A stretch of 64,000 nt of DNA from Microbacterium abyssi (lineage in GTDB: Bacteria; Actinomycetota; Actinomycetes; Actinomycetales; Microbacteriaceae), in the NCBI RefSeq assembly GCF_015277895.1, contig NZ_CP063815.1:62001-126000 (forward strand), given 5' to 3'. The translations under genes and the position numbers were made by a program. This document shows positions 1-7,729 of the stretch, piece by piece. The notes beneath the pieces are model-generated. The model was not told the origin of the DNA. It did not search any database and saw only the letters and a list, made by a program, of their open reading frames with translations. The number at the start of each line of letters is the position of its first letter. Positions within the stretch are counted from its first letter, which is position 1.

Positions 1-23
1 AGGGACTGCAGGACCTTGGACAT
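1..23 (-). CDS. argG: argininosuccinate synthase, first codons only (partial)
   Basis: On the minus strand an ATG at 23-21 follows a GGAGG ribosome binding site (7 nt upstream) and opens the frame M-S-K-V-L-Q-S-L before the window ends. This is the usual opening of actinobacterial ArgG, the ATP-dependent ligase that joins citrulline and aspartate in arginine synthesis. A TAGACT box (36-31) would serve as its -10. Only seven full codons are visible, so the identification rests on the start context and this short N-terminus. Confidence 0.5.
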
Positions 24-69
24 GCCCTCCAGTCTATCGGCGCGCGGCGTGTCGCCCTGCGGACTGGGG

Positions 70-624
70 TCAGGGGGAGGCGAGCTCTCCCTGCGGAGCA
101 TCGGCGTCCACCATTCCGCGGAGGAACCGGATCACCGCCGCGCGGTCTTCGGTGCTGATCGCAGCGACAGAGGAGAACCGCCTGGCGTGCTGGCGCCCGA
201 TCGTGTCATGGGCGGATCTCCGGGTGGCCGCCGTCACTTCCAGGCAGGTGGTGCGGCGGTCCTTCGGATGCGGCACGCGAATGACGTGGCCTCCCGCGAC
301 GAGCCGGTCGACGAGTTTCGTCGTCGACGCGCTGGAGATCCCGACTTCTCGCGCGATGTCCTTCGGCGTGACGAGCAGGTCCTGATCCTCTGCGCGGATC
401 ATCATCCGGATCGCTCGCATGTCGCTCTCGTTGAGCTTCATGTAGCGATTGGATGCCTCCGACAGTGCCCGCGATGCGACCTGCCACTCCCGCAGCGCCT
501 CGAGGACGCGGTAGCACTGGTCGATGTCTGCGTCCGAGAGGCCGGTGCGGTCGATGAGATCGGAATCCGTTGCGAAGTACCGGATCTCTTTCTCTTCGCC
601 CCGCCCTCGCGTCGACTCGTGCAT
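70..624 (-). CDS. MarR-family regulator, divergent from the carotenoid operon (CrtR-like)
   Basis: A 184-residue winged-helix protein. Residues about 60-150 form the MarR domain: a helix-turn-helix (TPKDIAREVGISSASTTKLV) and a wing with the basic HPKDRR turn. It is transcribed away from idi-crtE across a short shared promoter region that holds an inverted repeat. In Corynebacterium glutamicum the MarR protein CrtR sits divergently next to its carotenoid operon and represses it, with GGPP acting as inducer. The arrangement here argues for the same job, but ligand and repression are inference. The N-terminal 30 residues are charged and unlike the core, so a later start is possible. Confidence 0.85.
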   Translation of the reverse strand: MHESTRGRGEEKEIRYFATDSDLIDRTGLSDADIDQCYRVLEALREWQVASRALSEASNRYMKLNESDMRAIRMMIRAEDQDLLVTPKDIAREVGISSASTTKLVDRLVAGGHVIRVPHPKDRRTTCLEVTAATRRSAHDTIGRQHARRFSSVAAISTEDRAAVIRFLRGMVDADAPQGELASP

Positions 625-625
625 G

Positions 626-656
626 ATGACATCCTAGCTGTTACGCTAGGCATAAT
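626..656 (+). promoter_or_regulatory. promoter and palindromic operator between marR and idi
   Basis: ATGACA (626-631) as -35 and CATAAT (651-656) as -10 are separated by 19 bp. The spacer carries the inverted repeat CCTAGC-N6-GCTAGG (633-650), the best operator candidate for the divergent MarR protein. Any promoter for marR on the other strand must also lie here, so one bound dimer could control both directions. Confidence 0.6.
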
Positions 657-688
657 GTTTGCCAGGCGAGAGAAAAGGAGCATTTCGG

Positions 689-1231
689 GTGGAGATGGTC
701 ATTCTGGTCGACGACCACGGTGAAGCCGTCGGGACGCAGAGCAAGGAAAGCGTGCACGGCACGACAACGCCTCGGCATCTCGCGTTCTCCTGCCACATCG
801 TCGACAACGCCGGCCGGGTGCTCGTGACTCGCCGGGCTCTTGCCAAGCGCACCTGGCCGGGAGTGTGGACGAACGCGGTGTGCGGGCATCCCGGTCCGGG
901 GGAGCCGCTGGAGCAGGCAGTGCGCCGCCGGGCGGCGTTCGAGCTCGGCTCGGAGGTGTCTGACGTCGTCTGCGTCATCCCCGACTTCGGTTACTCCGCC
1001 CGCGATGCATCCGGCATCGAGGAGAACGAGCACTGCCCAGTGTTCGTCGCGAGGACCGCATCCCCCGTCGCACCGAACCCCGACGAAGTCGCCGAGTTCC
1101 AGTGGACAACGCCGTCGGCGCTGACCGCGGCCGTGGACGCGGCGCCGTGGGCGTTCAGCCCCTGGCTCGTCGCCCACCTGGACGAGCTCGCGCCGCACCT
1201 GGAGCGCATGACCGAGAACACCCATGTCTGA
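689..1231 (+). CDS. idi: isopentenyl-diphosphate delta-isomerase (type I, Nudix)
   Basis: Interconverts IPP and DMAPP, supplying the allylic primer for carotenoid synthesis. The 180-residue product has the type I features: the RALAKRTWPGVWTNAVCGHP segment with the active-site Cys, the following GEP...A..R..FELG Nudix-like stretch, and ENEHCPVF near the end. The GTG at 689 is chosen because AAAGGAG lies 8 nt upstream; the in-frame ATG at 659 lies immediately after the -10 box. It is the first gene of the crt operon and its last 8 bp overlap crtE. Confidence 0.93.
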   Translation: MEMVILVDDHGEAVGTQSKESVHGTTTPRHLAFSCHIVDNAGRVLVTRRALAKRTWPGVWTNAVCGHPGPGEPLEQAVRRRAAFELGSEVSDVVCVIPDFGYSARDASGIEENEHCPVFVARTASPVAPNPDEVAEFQWTTPSALTAAVDAAPWAFSPWLVAHLDELAPHLERMTENTHV

Positions 1232-2288
1232 GATGGCCATTGCCACCGCGCATCTCGCGCCCACCTTCGACGCGCGCCTCGGCGAGCTGCTGGCAGCGGC
1301 GCGAGCGCGGGCGCGATCCTTCTCTCCGCCCTTCGAGCAGCTGTGGGAATCCCTCGAGCACATCGCACGTGGAGGCAAGCGGGTCCGGCCGCGAATGCTG
1401 ATCGACGCCTACGCGGCCCTGGGCGGTACCGACGAGCGGGCAGCGATCGACGCGGCCTGTGCCGTGGAACTGCTGCACATCGCCCTGGTCATCCACGACG
1501 ACGTGATCGACCGGGACCTGACCCGTCGAGGCGAGCTGAACATCACGGGCAGGTTCGCGACGGATGCGATGCTGCGCAGCGCCGAACGCGACGCCGCACG
1601 CGCGTGGGGTGAGGCATCCTCCATCCTCGCCGGCGACCTCATGCTCACGATGGCACACTCGATCCTCGCCCGGATGGACGTCGAGACGGAACGACGAGAC
1701 GCGATGCTCGACGTCTTCGAGGATGCCGTGTACGAGAGCGCGGCGGGTGAGCACCGTGACGTGTGGCTCAGCCTGCATCTCGATGACGCCGGCCCGGACG
1801 AGGTGCTGAGGGTGGCGGAGCAGAAGACCGCCGCGTACTCGTTCCAGGCGCCGCTCGCTCTGGCGGCGATCCTCGCCGGCTCTGCAGAGCCGGTCGTCGC
1901 CCAGCTTGCCGAGATCGCACGGCGCATCGGGGTGATCTATCAGCTGCGCGACGACGTCCTCGGCCTGTTCGGCGACGAGCGGCTCACCGGGAAATCGACG
2001 CTCGGCGATCTGCGAGAGGGAAAGGAGACCCTCCTCGTCGCATACGCGCGCTCCGGGACCGGGTGGGCCGATGTCGCACCCTTGTTCGGAGACGAGCAAC
2101 TCGACGAGATCGGCGGTCAGCGGCTTCGCCGGGTGATCGAGGAGTCGGGCGCGCTCGCCGCCGTCGAATCCGTCATCGCCGAACGCTGTGAAGATGTCCA
2201 CCGGCTGATCAGGGACGCGCACGTCCCAGCGGCCCTGAGGGAACAGCTGGCGGCGTTGACCCACGCCTGCGGCTCGCGGGAATCATGA
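1224..2288 (+). CDS. crtE: geranylgeranyl diphosphate synthase (polyprenyl synthetase)
   Basis: Condenses IPP with allylic diphosphates to make C20 GGPP, the substrate of CrtB. The 354-residue protein has GGKRVRPR near residue 50, the first aspartate-rich motif DDVID at residues 92-96 and the second, DDVLG, at 243-247, as in bacterial short-chain trans-prenyltransferases. It overlaps idi by 8 bp and crtB by 4 bp (ATGA), so translation is probably coupled. Chain length is inferred from the operon, not from the sequence alone. Confidence 0.93.
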   Translation: MSEMAIATAHLAPTFDARLGELLAAARARARSFSPPFEQLWESLEHIARGGKRVRPRMLIDAYAALGGTDERAAIDAACAVELLHIALVIHDDVIDRDLTRRGELNITGRFATDAMLRSAERDAARAWGEASSILAGDLMLTMAHSILARMDVETERRDAMLDVFEDAVYESAAGEHRDVWLSLHLDDAGPDEVLRVAEQKTAAYSFQAPLALAAILAGSAEPVVAQLAEIARRIGVIYQLRDDVLGLFGDERLTGKSTLGDLREGKETLLVAYARSGTGWADVAPLFGDEQLDEIGGQRLRRVIEESGALAAVESVIAERCEDVHRLIRDAHVPAALREQLAALTHACGSRES

Positions 2289-3151
2289 GCGACACGGGGA
2301 TCGGCCTCTACAACGCGACCGCGAAGGCCAGCGCCTCGACGGTCATCCGCCGCTATTCGACGTCGTTCGGATGGGCGAGCAGACTCCTCGCCGCTCCCAT
2401 GCGCGGGCATGTCGCGCACATCTACGCGCTCGTGCGTCTCGCCGACGAGCTCGTTGACGGGCCGGCCGAGAGCGCCGGCGTGGATGCCGCCACCTGTGGC
2501 ATCCTGCTCGATGAACTCGAGGCCGACACTGCACGGGCACTCGAGCTGGGGTTCAGCACCAATCTCATCGTGCACGCGTTCGCGCTGACCGCTCGTGAGC
2601 ACGGGATCGGCGTGGACCTGTGCCGGCCGTTCTTCGCATCGATGCGGAGAGATCTCGGCGATGCCACGTTCGACGAAGCCGGACTCGACGAGTACATCTA
2701 CGGCTCGGCCGAGGTGGTGGGTCTGATGTGCCTCGCGGTGTTCGAGGCGGGCAGGGTGAGAGGGGAGGACGAGCGCCGCGTCCTGAGCGACGGCGCTCGT
2801 CGCCTGGGCGCCGCCTTCCAGAAGGTCAACTTCCTGCGCGACTTCGCCGAGGATCGCGACGAGCTGGGACGCGCATACTTCCCCGGCACGGCGAAGGAGC
2901 TCACGGAAGAGGCGAAGGATGAGATCGTCCGGTCCATCAGAGAAGACCTGTGTGCGGCGGATGCCGCCATCCCCCTGCTGACGAGAGCGTGCCGCCCGGC
3001 TGTCTGGGCCGCGCAGGCGATGTTCCGCGAGCTCACCGACCGCATCGAGTCGACGCCCGCATCCGTCGTGGCGCACGGCCGCGTTCGCGTGCCCGATCCC
3101 GTCAAGGCGCGCATCCTGATGCAGGCCATGGGAATGAAGGCCGCACGGTGA
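2285..3151 (+). CDS. crtB: phytoene synthase
   Basis: Joins two GGPP head to head to give 15-cis-phytoene. The 288-residue protein shows both metal-binding aspartate motifs of the squalene/phytoene synthase family: DELVD at residues 54-58 and DFAED at 186-190 inside QKVNFLRDFAED. Y-STSF-ASRLL near residue 20 and ALVRLADELVD are also typical. It overlaps crtE by ATGA and crtI by GTGA. Confidence 0.95.
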   Translation: MSDTGIGLYNATAKASASTVIRRYSTSFGWASRLLAAPMRGHVAHIYALVRLADELVDGPAESAGVDAATCGILLDELEADTARALELGFSTNLIVHAFALTAREHGIGVDLCRPFFASMRRDLGDATFDEAGLDEYIYGSAEVVGLMCLAVFEAGRVRGEDERRVLSDGARRLGAAFQKVNFLRDFAEDRDELGRAYFPGTAKELTEEAKDEIVRSIREDLCAADAAIPLLTRACRPAVWAAQAMFRELTDRIESTPASVVAHGRVRVPDPVKARILMQAMGMKAAR

Positions 3152-4707
3152 GGGGATCGCGCGTCGTCGTGATCGGCGGAGGCGTCAGCGGGCTCGCCGC
3201 AGCCTGCCTGCTCGCCCGTGACGGGCACCGTGTGACCGTACTCGAGAAGAACAACGGGTTCGGCGGCAGGGCGGGGTCGTGGCAGCAGGACGGGTTCACC
3301 TTCGACACGGGTCCGTCGTGGTACCTCATGCCCGAGGTGTTCGACCACTTCTACCGGATGATGGGCACGTCGACGGCGGAGCAGCTCGACCTGGTATCCC
3401 TCCAGCCCGGCTACCGCGTCTACCCGGAGCCGTCTGGCGACGTGCCCGGTGCGCCCACCGACGTGACGACAGGAACGGAGGTCGCCGCCGCACTGTTCGA
3501 GGAGCGGGAGCCTGGCGCGGGCATTCGCGTGCGCCGCTACCTCGCCTCTGCGACGAAGACATACCGCGCGGCCGTGCGCTCGTTCCTGTACAACCCGTTC
3601 TCCTCGCCGAGGAGCTTCCTGGCGAAGGAGGTGCTCCTTGCCGCCCCGGCGGTCGTGCCGCTGCTTGCGCGCCGCCTTTGGTCATTCGTCGCCAGGCGGT
3701 TCGACGATCGGATGCTGCGCCAGATCCTCGGCTACCCGGCGGTGTTCCTCGGCACCTCGCCCTTCGAGGCGCCCGCGCTGTACCACCTGATGAGCCACAT
3801 GGACCTGGTGGACGGCGTGCAATACCCGCTCGGCGGATTCCGCTCCTTCGTGACCTCGCTCACCGACATCGCCGACGCCCAGGGCGTGGAGCTGATCGCC
3901 GACAGCGATGTGGTGGGGATCTCCAGCGCCGACGGCGCCGTCCGCGAGGTCGAGTACCTGCGCGACGGCCGGACGCACCGGCTGCCGGCGGACATGGTCG
4001 TCTCGACGATCGACGAGCACCATACCGAGACCGTCCTGCTCGCGCCGACGGACCGCTCGTACTCGCCGAAGCGGTGGGACCGGCAGGTCTCCGGTCCGAG
4101 CGCCGTGCTGGTCATGCTCGGCGTGAAAGGATCACTGCCCGAGCTTCTGCACCACACCCTGCTCTTCTCTGACGACTGGCACGACAACTTCGATGCGATC
4201 TTCGGCGGTGACAAGCGCGTGCCCGCGACGCCGTCACTCTACGTGTGCAAGCCCAGTGCGACAGATGCGGCGGTGGCGCCCGAAGGGCACGAGAACCTCT
4301 TCGTCCTCGTACCGCTGCCGCCGGATCCCGGATTCGGACGCGGGGGGATCGGGGGATTCGGCGATGCAGCCGTCGAGGCCGTCGCCGATCGGGCGATCGC
4401 CCAGATCGCAGAGTGGGCAGGAATCCCGGATCTCGCCCTGCGCGTCGTGGTGCGCCGCACCGTCGGCCCCGCCGATTTCGCCACGCAGTTCAACAGCTTC
4501 CGCGGCACGGCACTCGGACCCGCGCACGTCCTCGGCCAGAGTGCGTTCTTCCGGGGCGTCAACCGATCCAAGAGGGTCGACGGCCTGTTCTATGCCGGCG
4601 CGACGACAGTGCCGGGCGTCGGCCTGCCGATGTGCCTGATCAGCGCCGAACTGGTGCTCAAGCTCGTACGCGGCGATCACGCTCCAGGGCCCGCGGAGGT
4701 GCGATGA
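3148..4707 (+). CDS. crtI: phytoene desaturase (FAD-dependent)
   Basis: Carries out the successive desaturations from phytoene to lycopene. An N-terminal Rossmann FAD motif (VVVIGGGVSGLAAA, residues about 6-19) is followed by EK..GFGGRAG, and the family C-terminus GLFYAGATTVPGVGLPMCL is present. The GTG start at 3148 lies in the crtB stop (GTGA), giving 519 residues, close to the family norm. The frame stays open upstream to 2950 but that part lies inside crtB and has no homology. The 4-bp overlap with the next gene continues the translational chain. Confidence 0.94.
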   Translation: MRGSRVVVIGGGVSGLAAACLLARDGHRVTVLEKNNGFGGRAGSWQQDGFTFDTGPSWYLMPEVFDHFYRMMGTSTAEQLDLVSLQPGYRVYPEPSGDVPGAPTDVTTGTEVAAALFEEREPGAGIRVRRYLASATKTYRAAVRSFLYNPFSSPRSFLAKEVLLAAPAVVPLLARRLWSFVARRFDDRMLRQILGYPAVFLGTSPFEAPALYHLMSHMDLVDGVQYPLGGFRSFVTSLTDIADAQGVELIADSDVVGISSADGAVREVEYLRDGRTHRLPADMVVSTIDEHHTETVLLAPTDRSYSPKRWDRQVSGPSAVLVMLGVKGSLPELLHHTLLFSDDWHDNFDAIFGGDKRVPATPSLYVCKPSATDAAVAPEGHENLFVLVPLPPDPGFGRGGIGGFGDAAVEAVADRAIAQIAEWAGIPDLALRVVVRRTVGPADFATQFNSFRGTALGPAHVLGQSAFFRGVNRSKRVDGLFYAGATTVPGVGLPMCLISAELVLKLVRGDHAPGPAEVR

Positions 4708-5027
4708 ACGCCGTCTACGCCGCATCCCTCCTGGTCAGCGCGGCCTGCCTCGTGCTGCTGGACGTGCGGTTCGCGCTGGTGTTCCGCCGCCGGCCGGTCG
4801 CGGCGACCGTCACGATGGTCGTGGGGGTGCTGTTCTTCATCGCCTGGGATGCCGTCGGCATCGGCTTCGGCGTGTTCCGGCACGTCGACTCGCACTGGGC
4901 GACCGGGCTGCTGCTCGCACCGGAGTTTCCCGTCGAGGAGCTGGTGTTCCTCATCTTCCTCAGCTACCTCACTCTCATCTGCCTGAGCGGCTGGCAGCGG
5001 TGGCGGGAGAGGTCGGCGCGGCGATGA
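4704..5027 (+). CDS. crtYe: C50 carotenoid epsilon-cyclase, small subunit 1
   Basis: A 107-residue membrane protein with three predicted helices and the cyclase-domain signature PEFPVEELVFLIFL. In C. glutamicum CrtYe and CrtYf act as a heterodimer that cyclises flavuxanthin to decaprenoxanthin. Start is the ATG overlapping the crtI stop. The pair of half-size cyclase genes next to an elongase is diagnostic of C50 carotenoid clusters; whether the ring formed is epsilon, beta or gamma cannot be read from these motifs. Confidence 0.88.
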   Translation: MNAVYAASLLVSAACLVLLDVRFALVFRRRPVAATVTMVVGVLFFIAWDAVGIGFGVFRHVDSHWATGLLLAPEFPVEELVFLIFLSYLTLICLSGWQRWRERSARR

Positions 5028-5371
5028 CCTACCTGCTCTTCTCCCTTCCGTTCGTCGCTGTCGGCCTCGCGGTGTTCCTCGTCGGTGCGCTGCACAGCCG
5101 CCGCCGTGGCACGGGTCGTGCGTACCTCGGCTCGTGCGGCGCTGCGACCGTGATGCTGCTCGTGCTCACCGCGGTGTTCGACAACGTCATGATCGCGGCG
5201 GGATTCTTCGACTACGCGGACACCGGGATCTCCGGCATCCGACTCGGGCTCATGCCCGTCGAGGACTTGCTGTACCCGATCGCCGGTGCTCTGCTGCTCG
5301 CCGGCGTGTGGCAGTCGGCGGGCGGGAACCGTGACGCGGCGGAGAAGGGGATCGAGGCCCCCGATGCCTGA
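5024..5371 (+). CDS. crtYf: C50 carotenoid epsilon-cyclase, small subunit 2
   Basis: Second half of the heterodimeric cyclase: 115 residues, three hydrophobic helices and the partner motif LMPVEDLLYPIAGALLL, paralogous to the PVEE motif of the preceding gene. Its ATG overlaps the crtYe stop; an in-frame GTG/ATG further up would lie inside crtYe. FDNVMIAAGFFDYAD between helices 2 and 3 also matches lycopene cyclase domain proteins. Confidence 0.88.
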   Translation: MTYLLFSLPFVAVGLAVFLVGALHSRRRGTGRAYLGSCGAATVMLLVLTAVFDNVMIAAGFFDYADTGISGIRLGLMPVEDLLYPIAGALLLAGVWQSAGGNRDAAEKGIEAPDA

Positions 5372-6254
5372 GCGTCCGTCCGTCCTCCGCGCCCTGTTCA
5401 TCGCCTCGCGGCCGTTGAGCTGGATCAACACTGCCTTCCCGTTCGCCGCCGCCTACTACCTCTCGACCGGACGCATCGATGCGGCGCTCGTCATCGGCAC
5501 GGTGTTCTTCCTGGTGCCGTACAACCTCGCGATGTACGGCGTGAACGACGTTTTCGACTACGAGTCCGATCTCGCCAATCCGCGCAAGGGCGGGGCGGAG
5601 GGGGCGAAACTCCCGCCCGACATCCATCGCGCGACTCTGCTCGCCTCCGGCATCCTCGTGGCGGTCTTCACCGTCGCGCTCGTGCTCCTCAGCGCGGACC
5701 GTCCGATGTCCTGGCTCGTGCTCGCGGTGAGCCTGTTCGCGGTGCTGGCGTACTCGGTGAAGGGGCTGCGGTTCAAGGAGATCCCGGTGCTCGACTCGAT
5801 CACCTCGAGCACGCACTTCGTGTCGCCGGCGCTCTACGCCTTCGCGCTCGCCGGGACGACGATGACAGCGGCACTCATCGCCACGATGGTCGCGTTCTTC
5901 TGCTGGGGCATGGCCAGTCATGCGTTCGGCGCCGTGCAGGACATCGGTCCCGACCGCGAGGCGGGCATCGGCTCGATCGCGACGGTGTTCGGCGCGAAGG
6001 CCACGGTGCGGAGCGCGGTCGGCCTCTGGGCGGTCGCCGGACTGCTGATGCTGCTCGTGCCATGGCCCGCGAGCCTTGCCGCGCTCGCCGCCATCCCTTA
6101 CATCGTCATCGTGGCGCCCTACCTGAACGTCGACGACATCCGTTCGGCGACCGCGAACCGCGCCTGGCGGCGCTTCCTCGCGATCAACTACGCCGTCGGC
6201 TTCGCGATCACGATGCTGCTCATCCTCTGCACGATGGAAGGAATGTTCTCGTGA
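5364..6254 (+). CDS. crtEb: lycopene elongase (UbiA-family prenyltransferase)
   Basis: Adds two C5 prenyl units to the ends of lycopene, giving the C50 acyclic flavuxanthin before cyclisation. The 296-residue polytopic protein has the UbiA substrate motif NDVFDYESD (NDxxDxxxD) near residue 60 and a second Asp-rich loop, QDIGPDREAG, near 195. The ATG at 5364 overlaps the end of crtYf. Its place after crtYe/crtYf matches C. glutamicum-type decaprenoxanthin operons, although the gene order differs. Confidence 0.9.
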   Translation: MPERPSVLRALFIASRPLSWINTAFPFAAAYYLSTGRIDAALVIGTVFFLVPYNLAMYGVNDVFDYESDLANPRKGGAEGAKLPPDIHRATLLASGILVAVFTVALVLLSADRPMSWLVLAVSLFAVLAYSVKGLRFKEIPVLDSITSSTHFVSPALYAFALAGTTMTAALIATMVAFFCWGMASHAFGAVQDIGPDREAGIGSIATVFGAKATVRSAVGLWAVAGLLMLLVPWPASLAALAAIPYIVIVAPYLNVDDIRSATANRAWRRFLAINYAVGFAITMLLILCTMEGMFS

Positions 6255-7729
6255 CCCGTGTCCTCGTCACCGGTGCGACCGGCTACGTCGGCGGACGCTT
6301 GGTTCCCCAGCTGCTCGATGCCGGCTTCGACGTGAGCGTGTACGTCCGCTCAGCGTGGAAACTGCGCGACGTGCCCTGGCGGAGCCGGGTCAGGCTCTTC
6401 TCCGGAGACCTTTCCGATCCGATCGCGACCCGACGGGCGATGAGCGGAGTCGACGTCGCGTTCTATCTCGTCCACGCCATGAGCGCCGGCCGCGGGTTCC
6501 GCGCCGCCGAGAGGAAGACTGCCGAGACCTTCGCCGATGCCGCGTCCGCCTCGCGTGTGAACCGCATCGTGTACCTCGGCGGGCTGCATCCCGACACTGG
6601 CGTCCTGTCGGAACATCTCGCATCCCGTGCCGAGGTCGGCCGGGTGTTCATCGACTGCCCGGTACCTGCCATCGTCTTCCAGGCCGGGATCGTGATCGGG
6701 TCGGGGTCGGCGTCCTTCGAGATGATCCGGCACCTGACCGAGGTGCTGCCTTACATGCCCGCACCGCGCTGGGTGCGCAACCACGTGCAGCCCATCGCCA
6801 TCCGCGACGTGCTGCGCTATCTCGTCCGCGCAGTCGACGTCGCGGAGACGCTCAACCGGACGTTCGACATCGGCGGACCCGACATCCTCCGGTACGGGCA
6901 GATGATGAACGGCTACGCGGTCGAAGCCGGCCTTCCGCAGCGTCACATCGCAGCTCTCCCCGTTCTCACGCCATGGCTCGCTTCGCAGTGGGTGAGTCTG
7001 GTGAGCCCGGTCCCGCGACAGATCGCGGTGCCGATCATCGCCTCGCTGCAGAACGACTGCGTGGTGACCGAGCACGACATCGACGCATACATCCCGCCGC
7101 CCGGTGAGGGGCTGCTTCCCTATCGCACCGCCGTGCGGTTGGCGCTGCGTCGCGAAGCCGACGGCGAGGTCGAGACCAGCTGGCAGAGCGCGACCGTGCC
7201 CGGCGCGCCCAGCGATCCGCTGCCGAGCGACCCGGACTGGGCGGGGCACACGGTCTTCACCGACCTGCGTGAGCGCAGGACCGCGGCATCCTCCGACGCC
7301 GTGTGGGACGTCGTCGAGGCGATCGGCGGCGAGAAGGGCTGGCACTCCTTCCCGCTGGCGTGGGCCGCTCGCGGGTGGATCGATCGGTTCGTCGGCGGGG
7401 TCGGCATGCGTCGCGGCCGCCGGCATCCCTCGCGGGTGAACAGCGGAGACGTCATCGATGTGTGGCGGGTGGAGTCCATCGAGCGCGGACGGATGCTGCG
7501 GCTGCGCGCCGAGATGAGGATGCCGGGCCGCGGCTGGCTGGAACTCGGAGTGGAGCCGAGCGAGAACGGAAGCACGTATCGCCAGCGTGCCGTGTACTTC
7601 CCCAAGGGCCTGAGCGGCCGGCTCTACTGGCTCGTGCTGCTCCCGTTCCACGGCATCATCTTCAACGGCATGGCCGCCAGCATCCTGCGCGAAGCGGAGC
7701 AGAAGGACGGAAAGGAGCGAGGACGATGA
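6251..7729 (+). CDS. SDR-type NAD(P)-binding protein fused to DUF2867
   Basis: A 492-residue two-domain protein. Residues 1-300 are an atypical/extended short-chain dehydrogenase fold starting with VLVTGATGYVGGRLVPQL, with AFYLVHAMSAG and RIVYLGGLHP following. Residues about 330-490 match DUF2867, a SRPBCC-like domain found behind such Rossmann domains. The GTG start sits in the crtEb stop and the end overlaps ferrochelatase, so it is cotranslated with the pigment genes. No substrate is known for this fusion; a role in carotenoid modification or membrane lipid chemistry is only suggested by the operon. Confidence 0.8.
   Translation: MTRVLVTGATGYVGGRLVPQLLDAGFDVSVYVRSAWKLRDVPWRSRVRLFSGDLSDPIATRRAMSGVDVAFYLVHAMSAGRGFRAAERKTAETFADAASASRVNRIVYLGGLHPDTGVLSEHLASRAEVGRVFIDCPVPAIVFQAGIVIGSGSASFEMIRHLTEVLPYMPAPRWVRNHVQPIAIRDVLRYLVRAVDVAETLNRTFDIGGPDILRYGQMMNGYAVEAGLPQRHIAALPVLTPWLASQWVSLVSPVPRQIAVPIIASLQNDCVVTEHDIDAYIPPPGEGLLPYRTAVRLALRREADGEVETSWQSATVPGAPSDPLPSDPDWAGHTVFTDLRERRTAASSDAVWDVVEAIGGEKGWHSFPLAWAARGWIDRFVGGVGMRRGRRHPSRVNSGDVIDVWRVESIERGRMLRLRAEMRMPGRGWLELGVEPSENGSTYRQRAVYFPKGLSGRLYWLVLLPFHGIIFNGMAASILREAEQKDGKERGR

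Noticed and set aside
659..688. ATG at 659 as the idi start
   Set aside because: It lies at the promoter, only 2 nt after the -10 box, and has no ribosome binding site, whereas the GTG at 689 has one at the right distance.
1155..2264. long open frames antisense to crtE, moxR, the VWA genes and others
   Set aside because: They mirror real genes, as expected at high GC, and their products are Arg/Ala/Asp-rich with no domain.
2950..3147. N-terminal extension of crtI
   Set aside because: It lies wholly inside crtB and gives no phytoene desaturase similarity; the FAD motif begins just after the GTG at 3148.
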